Source: Hyperoplus lanceolatus
Taxonomy: Eukaryota > Chordata > Actinopteri > Uranoscopiformes > Ammodytidae
Assembly: GCA_026929865.2 (NCBI GenBank)
Contig: CM049410.1
Coordinates: 14,998,501 to 15,062,500 of the forward strand
Reading direction: 5' to 3'
DNA: 64,000 nucleotides
Position 1 is the first letter of the stretch. Each line of letters opens with the position of its first letter. A model generated the notes under the pieces. The model searched no databases, was not told where the DNA came from, and saw only the letters and a list, made by a program, of their open reading frames with translations. A program made the translations under genes and the position numbers. Below, piece by piece: positions 9,996 to 20,984 of the stretch.

Positions 9996-10067
9996 TATCT
10001 TATCTTATCTTATCTTATCTTATCTTATCTTATCTTATCTTATCTTATCTTATCTTATCTTATCTTA
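9966..10067. repeat. (TATCT)n microsatellite
   Basis: About 20 near-perfect TATCT units. Probably expanded from the 3' tail of the adjacent retroposon fragment. Lies in the tau CH4-TM1 intron. Confidence 0.95.
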
Positions 10068-10479
10068 AGTCACAGTAGTATACTATATTGTTGGAGCAGG
10101 AAAAACCTCTACACATGACGCGATCAAGCTGTGGATGATGCTTGATTCAAATTCATTCAAATATATTGCCACTAGAGACAAAGTTGTATATGTGTTAACC
10201 CTATTTAAAAAAAAACACATACAAAAAAACACAAATTAAAATTGCCTCACATTTATTTCCTGCAGACTTACCAAAACTCTGACCATACCCACAACCTCCA
10301 ACTTTTACTCAATCCTAAACCAAGTATTTCCCCTAAAAATGTAATGATTTACTTTATGGGGACTTGCATGTCCCCATACAGATGTATGTCCCCATAACAC
10401 ACATATTACACACAGTACAACTCCCCCCCACACACACACCTCATCTAACCAACTTCATCTCCTTTGATTTTTTCTCCAG

Positions 10480-10643
10480 AGTCAACACTTAGTCCACCAA
10501 GGCAGAATCTGAGTGTTTTTCTGAGCTGTACAGGGGTCACCATGAAAGAAGATGAGTTGAGCAGTCTGTGGTCCACAACCTCCTCCTTCATATTCCTCTT
10601 CATATCCTCTCTCTTCTATAGCATGATATTCAGCCTGGTCAAG
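10480..10643 (+). CDS. IgT membrane exon 1 (transmembrane)
   Basis: Acceptor TTTTCTCCAG; joined to G9511 it reads ESTLSPPRQNLSVFLSC. An acidic extracellular linker (MKEDELSSLW) is followed by a hydrophobic span SFIFLFISSLFYSMIFSLVK typical of membrane Ig. Ends in phase 0 at an AAG/GTAAAC donor. Anchors IgT as a B-cell receptor. Confidence 0.92.
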
Positions 10644-11231
10644 GTAAACATGCAGGCATTTTCTCCATTTGATTTACACTAACACAAGGATTAACCACTG
10701 TAGGAGGCATATTACAGGATGTATTCATTGTAAAAAGTAAAGTATTTGAGCAAGTATGTGTATGTTACAAGTTCTAAAATAAAGCCCAGTCATGTCAACA
10801 ATATAAATGCCAAAGGTTAAGACAAATTTGACCCACTCCCTTTACATAGTTTTGTCTATGGATGCAACAGTTTTTTCCCATCTTCAAAGACAAGAATGGG
10901 CATGAGAAGAAACCCTTGTAATGTGAATGCATGCTTTAATTTAGCCTTATGAAATCAGATAACACATAAAAGAAAATCAAACATGTAATCCATGAGGAAT
11001 ACTCGGGAAGTAAATTGGCACCAAATCAATGAACCTCACGTCAAAGTAAAATCAGATCAGAAGTAAAGTGGTCTTTAATGCAACACTTTCACTTCACTAG
11101 CTGGGTTCTGAGCAGAGTTTACTGGAACTTCCTAGAGGCACATATGCGACTGATTTAGCAGTGGGAGAGTGACAGAAAATGTGAATATAATGTATTGTTT
11201 TTTATTGTTTTTTTTGTTTGTTTTTTTTTAG

Positions 11232-11246
11232 ATGAAGAGACAATAA
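11232..11246 (+). CDS. IgT membrane exon 2 (cytoplasmic tail)
   Basis: After a pyrimidine tract and TTTTAG, reads MKRQ and stop (TAA 11244-11246). A very short, basic cytoplasmic tail, as in other membrane Igs. An AATAAA at 11242-11247 overlaps the stop codon; whether it is used is unknown. Confidence 0.8.
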   Translation: MKRQ

Positions 11247-11247
11247 A

Positions 11248-11735
11248 GGATGAGAGGGATGCACATCATAGACGACTCCAGGTCATGTTTTTTAATACTT
11301 TTATACGTGTATAGTTTTAAAAACAAGTACATTATAAACAAAATCACTGTATATCTGCTAAATGAAATGGATGTGACATATACGTAGTTAAAACTAGATT
11401 CCTATTTAACCTGCAATCCTTAACAATGTATATGAATGCATTCTCCTGCATTTGGTGGTGTTGTTCCACTGTTACAGATTATTATTATTATATTATTGAT
11501 TGCTTTTCATGAACACTTTAAGTCTCATTTAAATATGTAAGTGACATGTTGTATTAATAAAATACACTGCAGTAGATATATTTTATGTGGGGCGTTGCAT
11601 TTGGTAGTTTGATGTTAAATCTTTGATTTTCATGATTGAACATTTTGTAGATCATTTGATTCACCCTTAGTTCCATAGATATGACAACTGGTCCAATATA
11701 TATGATTAGGACAATCTCATACAAATGAATGGGAG

Positions 11736-11768
<33 letters not shown>

Positions 11769-12221
11769 ATAGTGCGCTTGTCATTGAGGATTTTATTGTC
11801 GTTTGAGTCGGAACACACGGTTCTAGGAATATCTCTAATAACGGCACATCAAGTCAACACTTTGCAAACGTCTGTTATCAGTTAAGCTCTGAGGGTTTTT
11901 AGCTGTTTCCTGGTGTTGCTAAACATATAATGTTTCTAGAGTCACTTCCCCCTCTCTCTGCACCTCTGGGACCACACCTGTGTCAGTGAAACTTTGTAGA
12001 AACCGCCACAGCTACGAATAAACTTCCTCAGAGCAGGAGACTTTCATTGCAGACACACTATCATCACAGACAACAAATCAACATGAAAAATCGTCAGAAA
12101 AGTGTCATCGTAAGCAGAGTATAGACTAAAAAAAGACAACTCAAAGATATACAGTACAGGTATATTTGTGAGTCATGCTGTTTTGCTGTACGGTCAACAT
12201 ATAAAGGAACAATATGTTTAT
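11248..12221. other. Spacer between IgT and D(mu) cluster, part 1
   Basis: No gene seen. Includes a (GT)n run at 11739-11767. Confidence 0.6.
11739..11767. repeat. (GT)n microsatellite
   Basis: Uninterrupted GT dinucleotide run of about 29 nt. Confidence 0.95.
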
Positions 12222-12229
12222 AAAAATGC

Positions 12230-12405
12230 GGGGGCGCCCTTAGCTCAGTTGGTAGGGAGTCCTCCTCATGGGCCTCGGCCAGCAGCGGACCTGGGTTCGA
12301 TTCCAGCCCGTGGTCGTTCTCTGCATGTCGCTCCCCTCTCTGCCCCATTTCAACTCTGTCTCTACACTATCAATAAAGCATAAAAATGCCAAAAAATATC
12401 TTTAA
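12230..12405 (+). mobile_element. tRNA-derived SINE
   Basis: The head carries RNA polymerase III boxes: A box TAGCTCAGTTGGTAGGGA (12241-12258) and B box GGGTTCGATTCC (12293-12304). A non-tRNA body (CTCCCCTCTCTGCCCC) and an A-rich tail after CACTATCAATAAAG follow. It is flanked by AAAAATGC on both sides (12222-12229 and 12406-12413), a plausible target-site duplication. A common fish SINE type, not a tRNA gene. Confidence 0.85.
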
Positions 12406-12413
12406 AAAAATGC

Positions 12414-14327
12414 AATTTATTAAGAACATGTAATTTATCAATTCCATTACCATGTATTTCACCCTTTGTCCCTGCTCAAAATAACCAGTTCCACCACAAC
12501 AATTTTGCACCACAAAAAAAATGCCGTATTATATTTGATAAACTTTTCCACATGGGTATAATTGTATACATACCATACCAATATTTTAATGTTCATTTGA
12601 AATTAGCTAATAAGGGCAAATACATGACCTACTTCTTTTGAACTTAATCATCTGGCACTGCAATTTATTAATTCAATAATTAAACCTTTTTAGTTCATGT
12701 ATGCTTACTACAATAAATATTTCTTTCTTGGGAATAATATCGCACTGCCAGATAAAATGTCAGCTGGTTGGTGTGCTGGTCCAGGTGAAGACTACCATCT
12801 AGAGGCCAAGGCTTTGTGAAGAGGAATTCACTTTTTTCTTGATCTTGCTGCAGAAATTGGAAAGGAAATGTGATTGGGAACACAACAAACCTCATATTGT
12901 TTTATTAGCTATTGTTTTATTATTATTATGTCTTACAGGTTTGTGGCCCTTGCTAGTAAATCCCAACAAAGTCAAATTGAAAAAGGACCTGTTCTCCCTG
13001 AACTTCAAAAAATAATAACCTGCTTGCTCAGTCATTCATACATTTTCTTCATCCACGTAATTTCAGTCATGGTCATTCGACTAAAAACTATTCTAATAAG
13101 TCGGTCATAGAATTTACATAAAGAACTCTTAACTATCACAGTCACTTTTTACATTTTAAAGACATATGTGAGCTCTTATCTGACTGCATCAGTTTGGAGA
13201 TTTGTGAGCACCAACAGAAAAAAAACACCTGTTGCTGAGGGGTGACACGGATAATTGTCAATGTATTTGATTTTTTTTCCTCTGACAGAAAAACCTTTAA
13301 CTATACAATATTTTCTTGGTTTGAGTATTACTAACAATTGTGAGCAGTTGTCATATGTATTGTATATTAAAACCAAGCTGAGGATAGTGTTTTTTTTGCA
13401 ATTTAAACATCCAGTGAAACCACCTTCTATAGGTGCATTCTGTGAGTTTAAAGATTATCTGCACGGTTTGAAAATACTGCTTTGCTGCCATCTACAGCTA
13501 TGTGGTGGCAAGTGAAAAATAATTTAACTTTTCAGCCTATAGAGGTCATTGTAACCATGCATTTCTTCCACGTAACATTAAAAGTGAAGTCGATCAAAAA
13601 AGCTTAATGTCAGTGGTAGGATTTGTCTGAAATCCCAAGGCTCAGATGAAGAATCTAAATGATTCTGTAGCAGAAATACAAACACACTAATACATTTCAA
13701 AACATTGATTATGGCTGCGATTCATCTAACCTTGCATGTATGTATGGGTTTTGATTTGATTAAGTTACAGTAGTTTAATGTGAATGCCTTAAAGTCATTA
13801 TGTTCCCAGTCTGGAAGTAAAAAGTTTTAAAACTACTATATTTTAAGTAACACTTCATCTTTGATTTTCTAAAATCAATGACAATTTAATATTTAATCTG
13901 TTTGTGTTGTCCATAGAAGAATTATAATGTTGTTAAAATATAGTAAAAAAAGAGAAAAAAGATGCCTGCAAAATAATACAGTGTAGAAATAGAATTATTT
14001 AGCATGTAACAGACCATCAAAAATACATATATATTCACTAAAATATTAAAACGACTTTTATATTAAATTAAATTATATTATATTTATATTAAACATTAAC
14101 TAAGCAGTTATTGATGGTTAGTTACTGATAAGTTGATGCTGAACTAAGCATAAAGTAGTAGTTAATTAATGTACCCTTATAGTAAAGTGTTACCGCATTC
14201 TTAAACAGAAAACAAGTTCTGACAATGGTGATCACAATCCCACAAAGATAAAAAAAAAAATTAATTACATTAAAAATAAATGACGAACATCTGTTGTATT
14301 GCGTAAGGATAGCTATACTGTGGTTCA
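12414..14327. other. Spacer between IgT and D(mu) cluster, part 2
   Basis: AT-rich, no gene, D or J signal recognised until 14328. Confidence 0.55.
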
Positions 14328-14395
14328 GGTTTTTGTATTGTGGTGTTTCACTGTGTACTGGGGTGGCCACAGTGATTCACACAGTTACAAAAACC
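14328..14395 (+). other. D(mu)1 segment with 12-spacer signals
   Basis: 5' nonamer GGTTTTTGT (14328-14336), 12-bp spacer, heptamer CACTGTG (14349-14355). D core TACTGGGGTGGC (14356-14367). 3' heptamer CACAGTG (14368-14374), 12-bp spacer, nonamer ACAAAAACC (14387-14395). All four elements are perfect consensus. Confidence 0.96.
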
Positions 14396-14870
14396 ACTCG
14401 AGACAGGCAAAGTTCTTAATACTGTGAAGATGTACGTAATCACTCAATAAAACCTTAAGAAGTTGTGTATACACCTACATACAGTGAGCCCAACTATATT
14501 AATTCTTAATATGAAGTAACTCAAGGATAAATGGTTTAATGGGTTGTGTTTATATATCACTTGTAGCTTAGTTTCGTTGTTAACATAGGTGTTTTTCCAT
14601 TCCATTTTTTATTTTGTTTGGTTTTTACCGTTTTCCTTCACAATGTATAAAAAAAACTGTATACATATGCATTTTTTTTCTTGTAATAGTAAAACCTTTT
14701 TTAGTTTTTTTAGAATTACTTCTCCTAAATAGATACATTAAAATAAATCAATTCCATTTTTACTGCCGATTTATTTTACATGATTTGGTCTTCGCATCAC
14801 AAAACTAAAATGAAAAACTCTTGAGTAGGTCAACGTTTTTGTGTGTCGTGATAGCCAGTGTGCAGGGTGG

Positions 14871-14938
14871 AGTTTGTGTACGGGCATATAGCACTGTGCA
14901 ATATGGGAACCACAGTGATACATTCTAAGACAAAAACC
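14871..14938 (+). other. D(mu)2 segment with 12-spacer signals
   Basis: 5' nonamer AGTTTGTGT (14871-14879, two mismatches), 12-bp spacer, heptamer CACTGTG (14892-14898). Core CAATATGGGAAC (14899-14910). 3' heptamer CACAGTG (14911-14917), 12-bp spacer, nonamer ACAAAAACC (14930-14938). Confidence 0.94.
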
Positions 14939-15724
14939 ACTCAGAAGGAAATGTGCTGCTGATTCGGACAAAAAGTAGTATATATTTCCAACAAAACTTT
15001 CTTATCAAAAACAGAGATGAGTTAAGGTTAACATCAAGTGTGTTCACACAAAGGGTTGTCTGGAATCCACAAGTTTAAAAGTGATACCGCTTCCTAAACA
15101 CACCATCATTTAAATGTTTTCAAGGTAACCAGACTGAATTTCTAGCCAAAAGCTCTGTGTGTGGCTGTATTAGGAACGGATGGTTTTATTAATACCAACG
15201 ACTCATACTCACAATGAGAATGCTAATAAGCATAATTCTTCTTTACATTGTTCATCATCTTATTTTAGCATTAGCTAATTAACTAAACTTGGAATAGTTG
15301 AACCATTTAATATATGTAGAAAAAGCTTTTATGTGTACCAAATTTTACTTAAATCCTTTGAATGTTTTTGTCTCTAAAAGCCAAACATTTTTACTTCTGC
15401 TGGTGGCAGATCTACAAAGTCATTAGGATTCATCATCCTAAAGCCATCATTGTACAAAATATCATCCTCATCCATCAAATAGTTGTTGAGAAATTTCTGA
15501 CATTTTTCAAAGTGGTGGATTAAACGGCCGACAGTAAACCCAGTGCCAAACATAGAGCATGGCTAAAAATCACCAAAGTATGAAAAACAGGATTTTCAAA
15601 AGCACAGAATAAGCATGGTTCAAGGGGTGAAACATAAAAAAGGGGTAGGGTGCTTTTTCATAATTTCCCCTGCTGAGAACATTTGTTAAGAAAATACCAA
15701 CAATGCAGCTGCATATCAGGAAAA
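14939..15724. other. Spacer between D(mu)2 and D(mu)3
   Basis: No additional D signal or gene seen. Confidence 0.55.
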
Positions 15725-15792
15725 GGTTTTTGTATTAGTGTGTGTCACTGTGTATGGGGGCAGCCACTGTGATATGTTGTAATACAAAAACC
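15725..15792 (+). other. D(mu)3 segment with 12-spacer signals
   Basis: 5' nonamer GGTTTTTGT (15725-15733), 12-bp spacer, heptamer CACTGTG (15746-15752). Core TATGGGGGCAGC (15753-15764). 3' heptamer CACTGTG (15765-15771), 12-bp spacer, nonamer ACAAAAACC (15784-15792). Confidence 0.95.
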
Positions 15793-16403
15793 TGCCCTGA
15801 ACTGAAGCACAGATCACTATGATTCATGAATTACAGTATTCCCCTAAATCATTTGAATCATATGGAATGTGATATTCAATAGAATAGTGTATGGGTAAAT
15901 GATAAATGTAGATTTTTTTCCCCCTTTTTAAAAAAAAACCCTGAAATACAGGAAACCATAACACCAAAAACCTGCTTTACCAAAAATAATATATTGGATA
16001 ACTGAAAAACAGACAGAAAAAGACCACAGTTTGACTTCTGTGACTACAATTTAATTGATGTCAAGTTATTTAAAGTGGGGTTTACATGTAAATGAATTGA
16101 CATAGATTAAGAATCAAATAAGCATTAAATCATGAAAAGCATTACTATTGCTTGCTACCAATATATGTGTATATTACTTCTAATACAACATGTATTGTTG
16201 AACCTTTAGATGTTATAACTGCTCATAATAATGGAGCATAATAATTGTAAAGTATTTTTCAGGAGCGTCCAAAACTGAATGAAATAAAAAAAAACATCAG
16301 GGAAGTTTTGCACATAATTTGATCTAATTATCACTCGTTAAACTGAATATGGAACTGAATATTTAAAGTGACAGCATTTGGCGATAACAAGTGTGCAGGG
16401 TGG

Positions 16404-16471
16404 AGTTTTTGTATGGGGATATGTCACAGTGCAGTATAACGGCCACAGTGATACATCCTATGACAAAAACC
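16404..16471 (+). other. D(mu)4 segment with 12-spacer signals
   Basis: 5' nonamer AGTTTTTGT (16404-16412), 12-bp spacer, heptamer CACAGTG (16425-16431). Core CAGTATAACGGC (16432-16443). 3' heptamer CACAGTG (16444-16450), 12-bp spacer, nonamer ACAAAAACC (16463-16471). Flanks resemble D(mu)2 and D(mu)5. Confidence 0.95.
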
Positions 16472-16681
16472 ACCTTCCACTTAGAAGGTGTATGGTGCTG
16501 ATTTTGAAGTATCTAAGTATAATTGTTTTTTGCTGCCTGTAAGTAAATAAGTAAGTACAGCCTTATTGGTATAGCAAGGTTTTAAATAGATCATGTAAAT
16601 ATTCACATGGACCAAAATGACACTAAACAATATAGTGACAGCATCTGTGTGTAGTTTGTATGAAGCCTACATGCAGGGTAG

Positions 16682-16754
16682 AGTTTTTGTATGGAGTTAT
16701 ATCACAGTGCAGTATATAGCGGGAGCCACAGTGATACATCCTATGACAAAAACC
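16682..16754 (+). other. D(mu)5 segment with 12-spacer signals
   Basis: 5' nonamer AGTTTTTGT (16682-16690), 12-bp spacer, heptamer CACAGTG (16703-16709). Core of 17 nt, CAGTATATAGCGGGAGC (16710-16726). 3' heptamer CACAGTG (16727-16733), 12-bp spacer, nonamer ACAAAAACC (16746-16754). The last D before the J(mu) cluster, about 5.4 kb away. Confidence 0.95.
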
Positions 16755-16879
16755 TCCTTCCCCTGAGAGGGAAATTATGTGACGCTTCTGGACCTAGTAG
16801 GCGAAACTGCTTTTTGCTCCCTGTAAGTGTCCAACAAAACTGTTTAGGGAAAGCAGAGACGTTTAAAGATGCACAAATG

Positions 16880-17195
16880 TGTTCTTCGACAAAGGGTTTT
16901 GCTAGGACATTTACCAACTTGGACATAATGAACCTTTCCCTTTTAACTGGCTCTGTCCCTAGCCATTTTAAACATGCTTTATTTCAGCCTTTGTTTAAAG
17001 AAACACATTTAGATCCCCCCAATTAATAACAGGTCTATATACAAGCTACCTCTGATATCCAATTTATTAGAGAAAGTTGTTGCATAACATTTTAGAAACA
17101 CATAGCATGTATGATGCCTTTCAATCAGGATTTCACAGACGACACTCAATTGAAACCCCACTTTTAAAGGTCACTAATGATTTCATGATGGCTGA
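16880..17195 (+). mobile_element. Broken LINE reverse-transcriptase fragment, part 1
   Basis: Translated pieces LLTGSVPSHFKHALFQPLFK and then (other frame) a DAFQSGFRRRHS-like stretch match the fingers region of fish non-LTR reverse transcriptases of the Jockey/L2-Rex type. Several frame breaks make it a dead copy. It seems to continue at 18984. Confidence 0.7.
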
Positions 17196-17287
17196 TGATG
17201 TTTAAAATTGCTTCTTATGCCTACCACACACTGGAGGACTTTTAAAAGACTTTGAAAAGACTGATGACTGACACCCTCTCACATCTA

Positions 17288-17866
17288 AAGGCCATGACAC
17301 ACCGGTCCGACTACCCGAAAATGGAGTCTGCCGTTTCAGGCAGCTCCAGTCTGCCCGTCACAGCCCAAAAAGTGCCAAGAACACACTGAGTCGATTACTG
17401 ACTTTCCGTACGCTCTGCGCTTGTGCGGGACGTAATGTCTCCATAACAGCAGGCGGCGCTAATCTGTATTGTGGCCCAAAAAAATACGGAGGCCGGAAAT
17501 GATGGGACAACTCTCTAGATCATAAACATAGATAGAAATACGTATTTATATTAATGGACCATAAAGAGCACCATATTTAGCCGAGAGTGTTGAGCAGTCA
17601 ACAATGGTTGATGCATGTGAGTACTCGCTGAACGAAACAAACAAACACATTAAAATAATGGCTAGCTGTTGTTAGCCTCACTTCCGGGCTTCACTGATTC
17701 GCTAGCCCTCCACCAATCAAATTGCTCCAACTGAAAGACTTTTGGCTCAAAAGAAGCCCGACGACATCTACGACGACCGACTTCACGGCACACACCAAAA
17801 AGATTTGTGTCCCCGCCCCTTCCAGACTCTCCGACGGCAATAATCGGGCCGGTGTGTCCTGGCCTT
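17288..17866. mobile_element. Non-autonomous DNA transposon with TA target duplication
   Basis: Terminal inverted repeats AAGGCCATGACACACCGG (left) and the matching right end of CCGGTGTGTCCTGGCCTT, about 23 bp with 3 mismatches. Flanked by TA on both sides (17286-17287 and 17867-17868). 579 bp, no transposase reading frame. TA duplication suggests Tc1/mariner-type mobilisation, but the TIR family is not one I can name. Confidence 0.7.
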
Positions 17867-17868
17867 TA

Positions 17869-18638
17869 AGACAATCGACTCACACCTGAAGACAATAAGT
17901 CATTAGTTCTCTGAGTTCAGTCACAGACTAGATTTTGCAAAGACAGAGCGTCTTATATTGCAAGACTACAACTAGATTCCTTTTTGAGATTTATGTTATT
18001 TCCAATCCTGCAACCAGGGATAAAAAGTGATTTCAGTCGAATAAAAAATTCTTTTTTAGAAGGTAAAATGGACAGGGTGGACTCTAGTACTTAAGTAAAT
18101 ACAAACAACTATATGCCCTTATCACATAGGCTAAATGTCATGCCTGATCACATTAAAAACTACAAACGCGATTGTGATTATTCAATTAAAAAAAGTTAAT
18201 TCAATATTCCGAGTGGGGGACTTCCTGTAAGTATTTGGCCGGGTTTTTTTTTTGCTGATCTTGTCCCCCCAAAACTCTCACTCCTAACCCTAAATGTGAC
18301 GGTAAAGTGTTATGGTCGCGCAGTTGTCAGCCTGGTTCTTCAGCCGAGGCTGCAAGGTAAAAGTGTCAGAAAAAGTGCCTCACAGACGGACACAGGTCGC
18401 GACTAATGCTGCTCCTCCTGCGTTGTGTGTTTGGTGCTGGAGAGAGCGCACCCATTGGTTGTTGACAGTGTTCAAGTCATTTAACTTCCGTATTTGCATG
18501 AGCCAACCCTAAAGATTCACTTTAATATCAAACATGTTTGATATTGTCAGAACGTCAAGACGGGAAGAAGACTGACTGAAATCGGGTCATATGACCACCT
18601 CACACCAAACAACTGAGATTACGGGCACGCGCCACAAT
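17869..18638. other. Repeat-like sequence of unknown type
   Basis: No gene recognised. Contains a reverse-orientation perfect octamer ATTTGCAT (18492-18499) and a perfect 22-bp palindrome (18524-18545, AATATCAAACA and its complement). Confidence 0.4.
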
Positions 18639-18943
18639 GGTAATGGTAAATGGACTTGTATAGCGCTATATCTCCGTTTATCACAGACCCAAAGCGCTTT
18701 ACATTGTTTTTGTACACATTCACCCAGTCACACACACATTCATACACCGATAGCAGCAGCTACCACGTAGGGTAGGCTTAGCACTAGGGTGCTAAGCTAA
18801 CTAAGCTAACTATCGGGAGCAATTCGGGGTTCAGTGTCTTGCCCAGGGACACTTCGACATGTGGCGGGGAGACGGGGGATCGAACCTCTGACCCTGCACA
18901 CCAGAGGCGAACTCCCCACCCACTTCGCCACTGCCGCCCCTCC
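18639..18943 (-). mobile_element. tRNA-derived SINE, minus strand
   Basis: Read on the minus strand it starts with GGGGCGGCAGTGGCGAAGTG and holds a B box GGTTCGATCCCC (18875-18886). It continues with the fish-SINE body (TGTCCCTGGGCAAGACACTG) and ends in the AAAGCGC...TATAGCGCTATACAAG-type tail shared with L2-related elements, finishing at CATTTACCATTACC. It appears to interrupt the broken LINE. Confidence 0.75.
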
Positions 18944-18983
18944 AGCAAGACTCTCGTGATTTCAGTCCGACATTGTAAATTTG

Positions 18984-19330
18984 TCTGCAACTGTCAAATC
19001 GCATGAGAAGACGTGTGGTGTGAGGTCGGCATTATTAGTTTCACTGGACCTCAGCTCAGCATTTGACGTTGTTGATCAAGCTATTCTTTTAAATAGGCTC
19101 AACCAGTTTGTTTGTATTTCTCTAACTGCATTGAAGTGTTTTAATCCTACCTCACTGACAAGTGAGATAAGTTTCTCTGACACTGATAAGTTTCTCTATC
19201 TCTGTTGGTCAGTTCATGTCGGACATAGCACCTTTGTCATGTGGTGTCCAATAGGGTTCTGTTCTAGGTCCCCAATGCTTTTAATTATCCCTATACATGT
19301 AAATAAAAGTAATACAAGTGGGTTTTAATG
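18984..19330 (+). mobile_element. Broken LINE reverse-transcriptase fragment, part 2
   Basis: Reads LLVSLDLSSAFDVVDQAILL, the conserved LDLSSAFDTVDH motif of L2/Rex-type reverse transcriptases, followed by degraded palm sequence. Continues the fragment at 16880-17195, with later insertions between. Confidence 0.75.
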
Positions 19331-20687
19331 TGAGCTTAGGGTCAAAGATGAAAGATTTGATGAGTATTTACTTGTCACAATAACTATTATTTGATATCCA
19401 TGCATTTAAACATACTTTAATCTTCTATACTAACGTGCATACAGTGTGAAACTCAAATACTGTCAGGCTTGAATTTAAGATACTATCAAAAGAGACATGA
19501 AATGTGTGTACATTCTGGACTTGTGGTTATCAACATCCTCACTGGTTAATATTCATGTAACAGGAAACAATCTTCACCACAACAGGTGCTTCCTCATCTA
19601 GTGAACAAACCGAAATGTTACACTGAAAGCCAAAAACTCAGAAAACAGCACTAATGCATTACACAAATGCATTTGTTTCTTTTCAACATGAACATTATTC
19701 ATTAAGAACAATTGAATTCTAGAAAATGCCAGTTGTCTATAACACAGCATAATCCAAACCTGTATAAATAAGTAACACCAATTTAAAATGTGTTTCCTGT
19801 TATTATACCGTGTTCTGGTTAATTTACAGCATCATGAATGTATTTCATTGTGTTATCAATTTTCTGACCAGCTGACAGTTTAAACAATTAATTCACTCAT
19901 TAATTATGTGGCCTTTGCTGTGGATGTAATGCTACTGTTTCTCTCAGCTTAATAAGCCTTGTTATATTTCTTAAACATCTGAAAAACGTTCTCTGATGAA
20001 AGCAAAGCCACTGATTATTTAAGGTGAGGTGTGATGCCATATGGCAAATAGTGCTTTTACTGAGCACAGTATTATGAATTTTAAGTAGCCTATTCATAAC
20101 ATACTAAGAAAAGGTGTCAGGCTGTTCAGAAGAAACAATCATTGGGTATTATCAGCTCTAATTGATCAGCTTGAAATACATCAATTATTCCATGAACGCA
20201 GACTTCGTAGACTGAGACTATACACTGCCACACATTTTAGACCCAAAACCCCAACACAGTAGGTTTATCTGAACAACAACTAATGCTGCATAATTGCAGA
20301 ACAATCTTTGAAGTTTTGCAAAATGTCAAGGCCATGTCAACATTCAAACATGACTATTAGGCCTACCATCGAAAAAGAGTGTACTGCCAAGCTAGTGGCT
20401 CTACTATAGGCTGTATTCAGGCAAAATTGGCTTTAACTAAATGTTTGGTCATGTTGATGTTAAGCAGGCAATCTATAATGTCCATCTTCATGGTTTGGTG
20501 TATTAGCATGCATGCTAACATTGGAATGCTATTAGTTTTGCAGGGTGTTGGTGGTAAAACACAGTAGTAGATATTTACATAGGATATGAGGCAAAGTCAT
20601 TGTGGTATCAAAGGATTTTCATTTCAACCTAAGGGGACATGAATGTGTGTATGAATTTTGGCTTTATTAAAGTTCAGTGGGTCATCA
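19331..20687. other. Spacer within the D(mu)-J(mu) gap
   Basis: No gene, D or J signals recognised; ordinary AT-rich sequence. Confidence 0.5.
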
Positions 20688-20699
20688 TAGTCATTTCAT

Positions 20700-20972
20700 A
20701 GCCTGGTCCTACCAGACCATTGTACTTCATTTCCTTTGTACAGAAGGTCTGGAATCGCTCAATTGACAAACGTTAACTCACTTGAAGGCGGGTGTCTGTT
20801 GAAATTTAAAACTATTGGATCTGCCCAGAACCTCAATGTCATTGTTCTCAGCCACTCCCTTTGTTCAGGTAAAAATCTGTCCTGAGAAAGCCCTCGAATA
20901 TACTGCGGACCCAGACTGACTACTGAAGGGAAATGAAAATTGAGCGGAAGTAGGTAGGCAGCGGTGCCAGGC
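20700..20972. mobile_element. Short element with 12-bp flanking direct repeats
   Basis: Begins AGCCTGGTCCTACCAGA and ends GGCAGCGGTGCCAGGC, giving short inverted ends (GCCTGG/CCAGGC). It is bordered by the identical 12-mer TAGTCATTTCAT at 20688-20699 and 20973-20984. No coding potential. Family not identified. Confidence 0.65.
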
Positions 20973-20984
20973 TAGTCATTTCAT

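Noticed and set aside
9966-10067. CRISPR-like array
   Set aside because: Simple pentanucleotide microsatellite in a vertebrate genome; no spacers.
12241-12304. tRNA gene
   Set aside because: A and B boxes are present but the body does not fold as a tRNA, and it continues into a SINE body and A-rich tail with flanking duplications.
16691-17026. 111-codon open frame starting in D(mu)5
   Set aside because: It crosses the D recombination signals and a dead LINE fragment; not a host gene.
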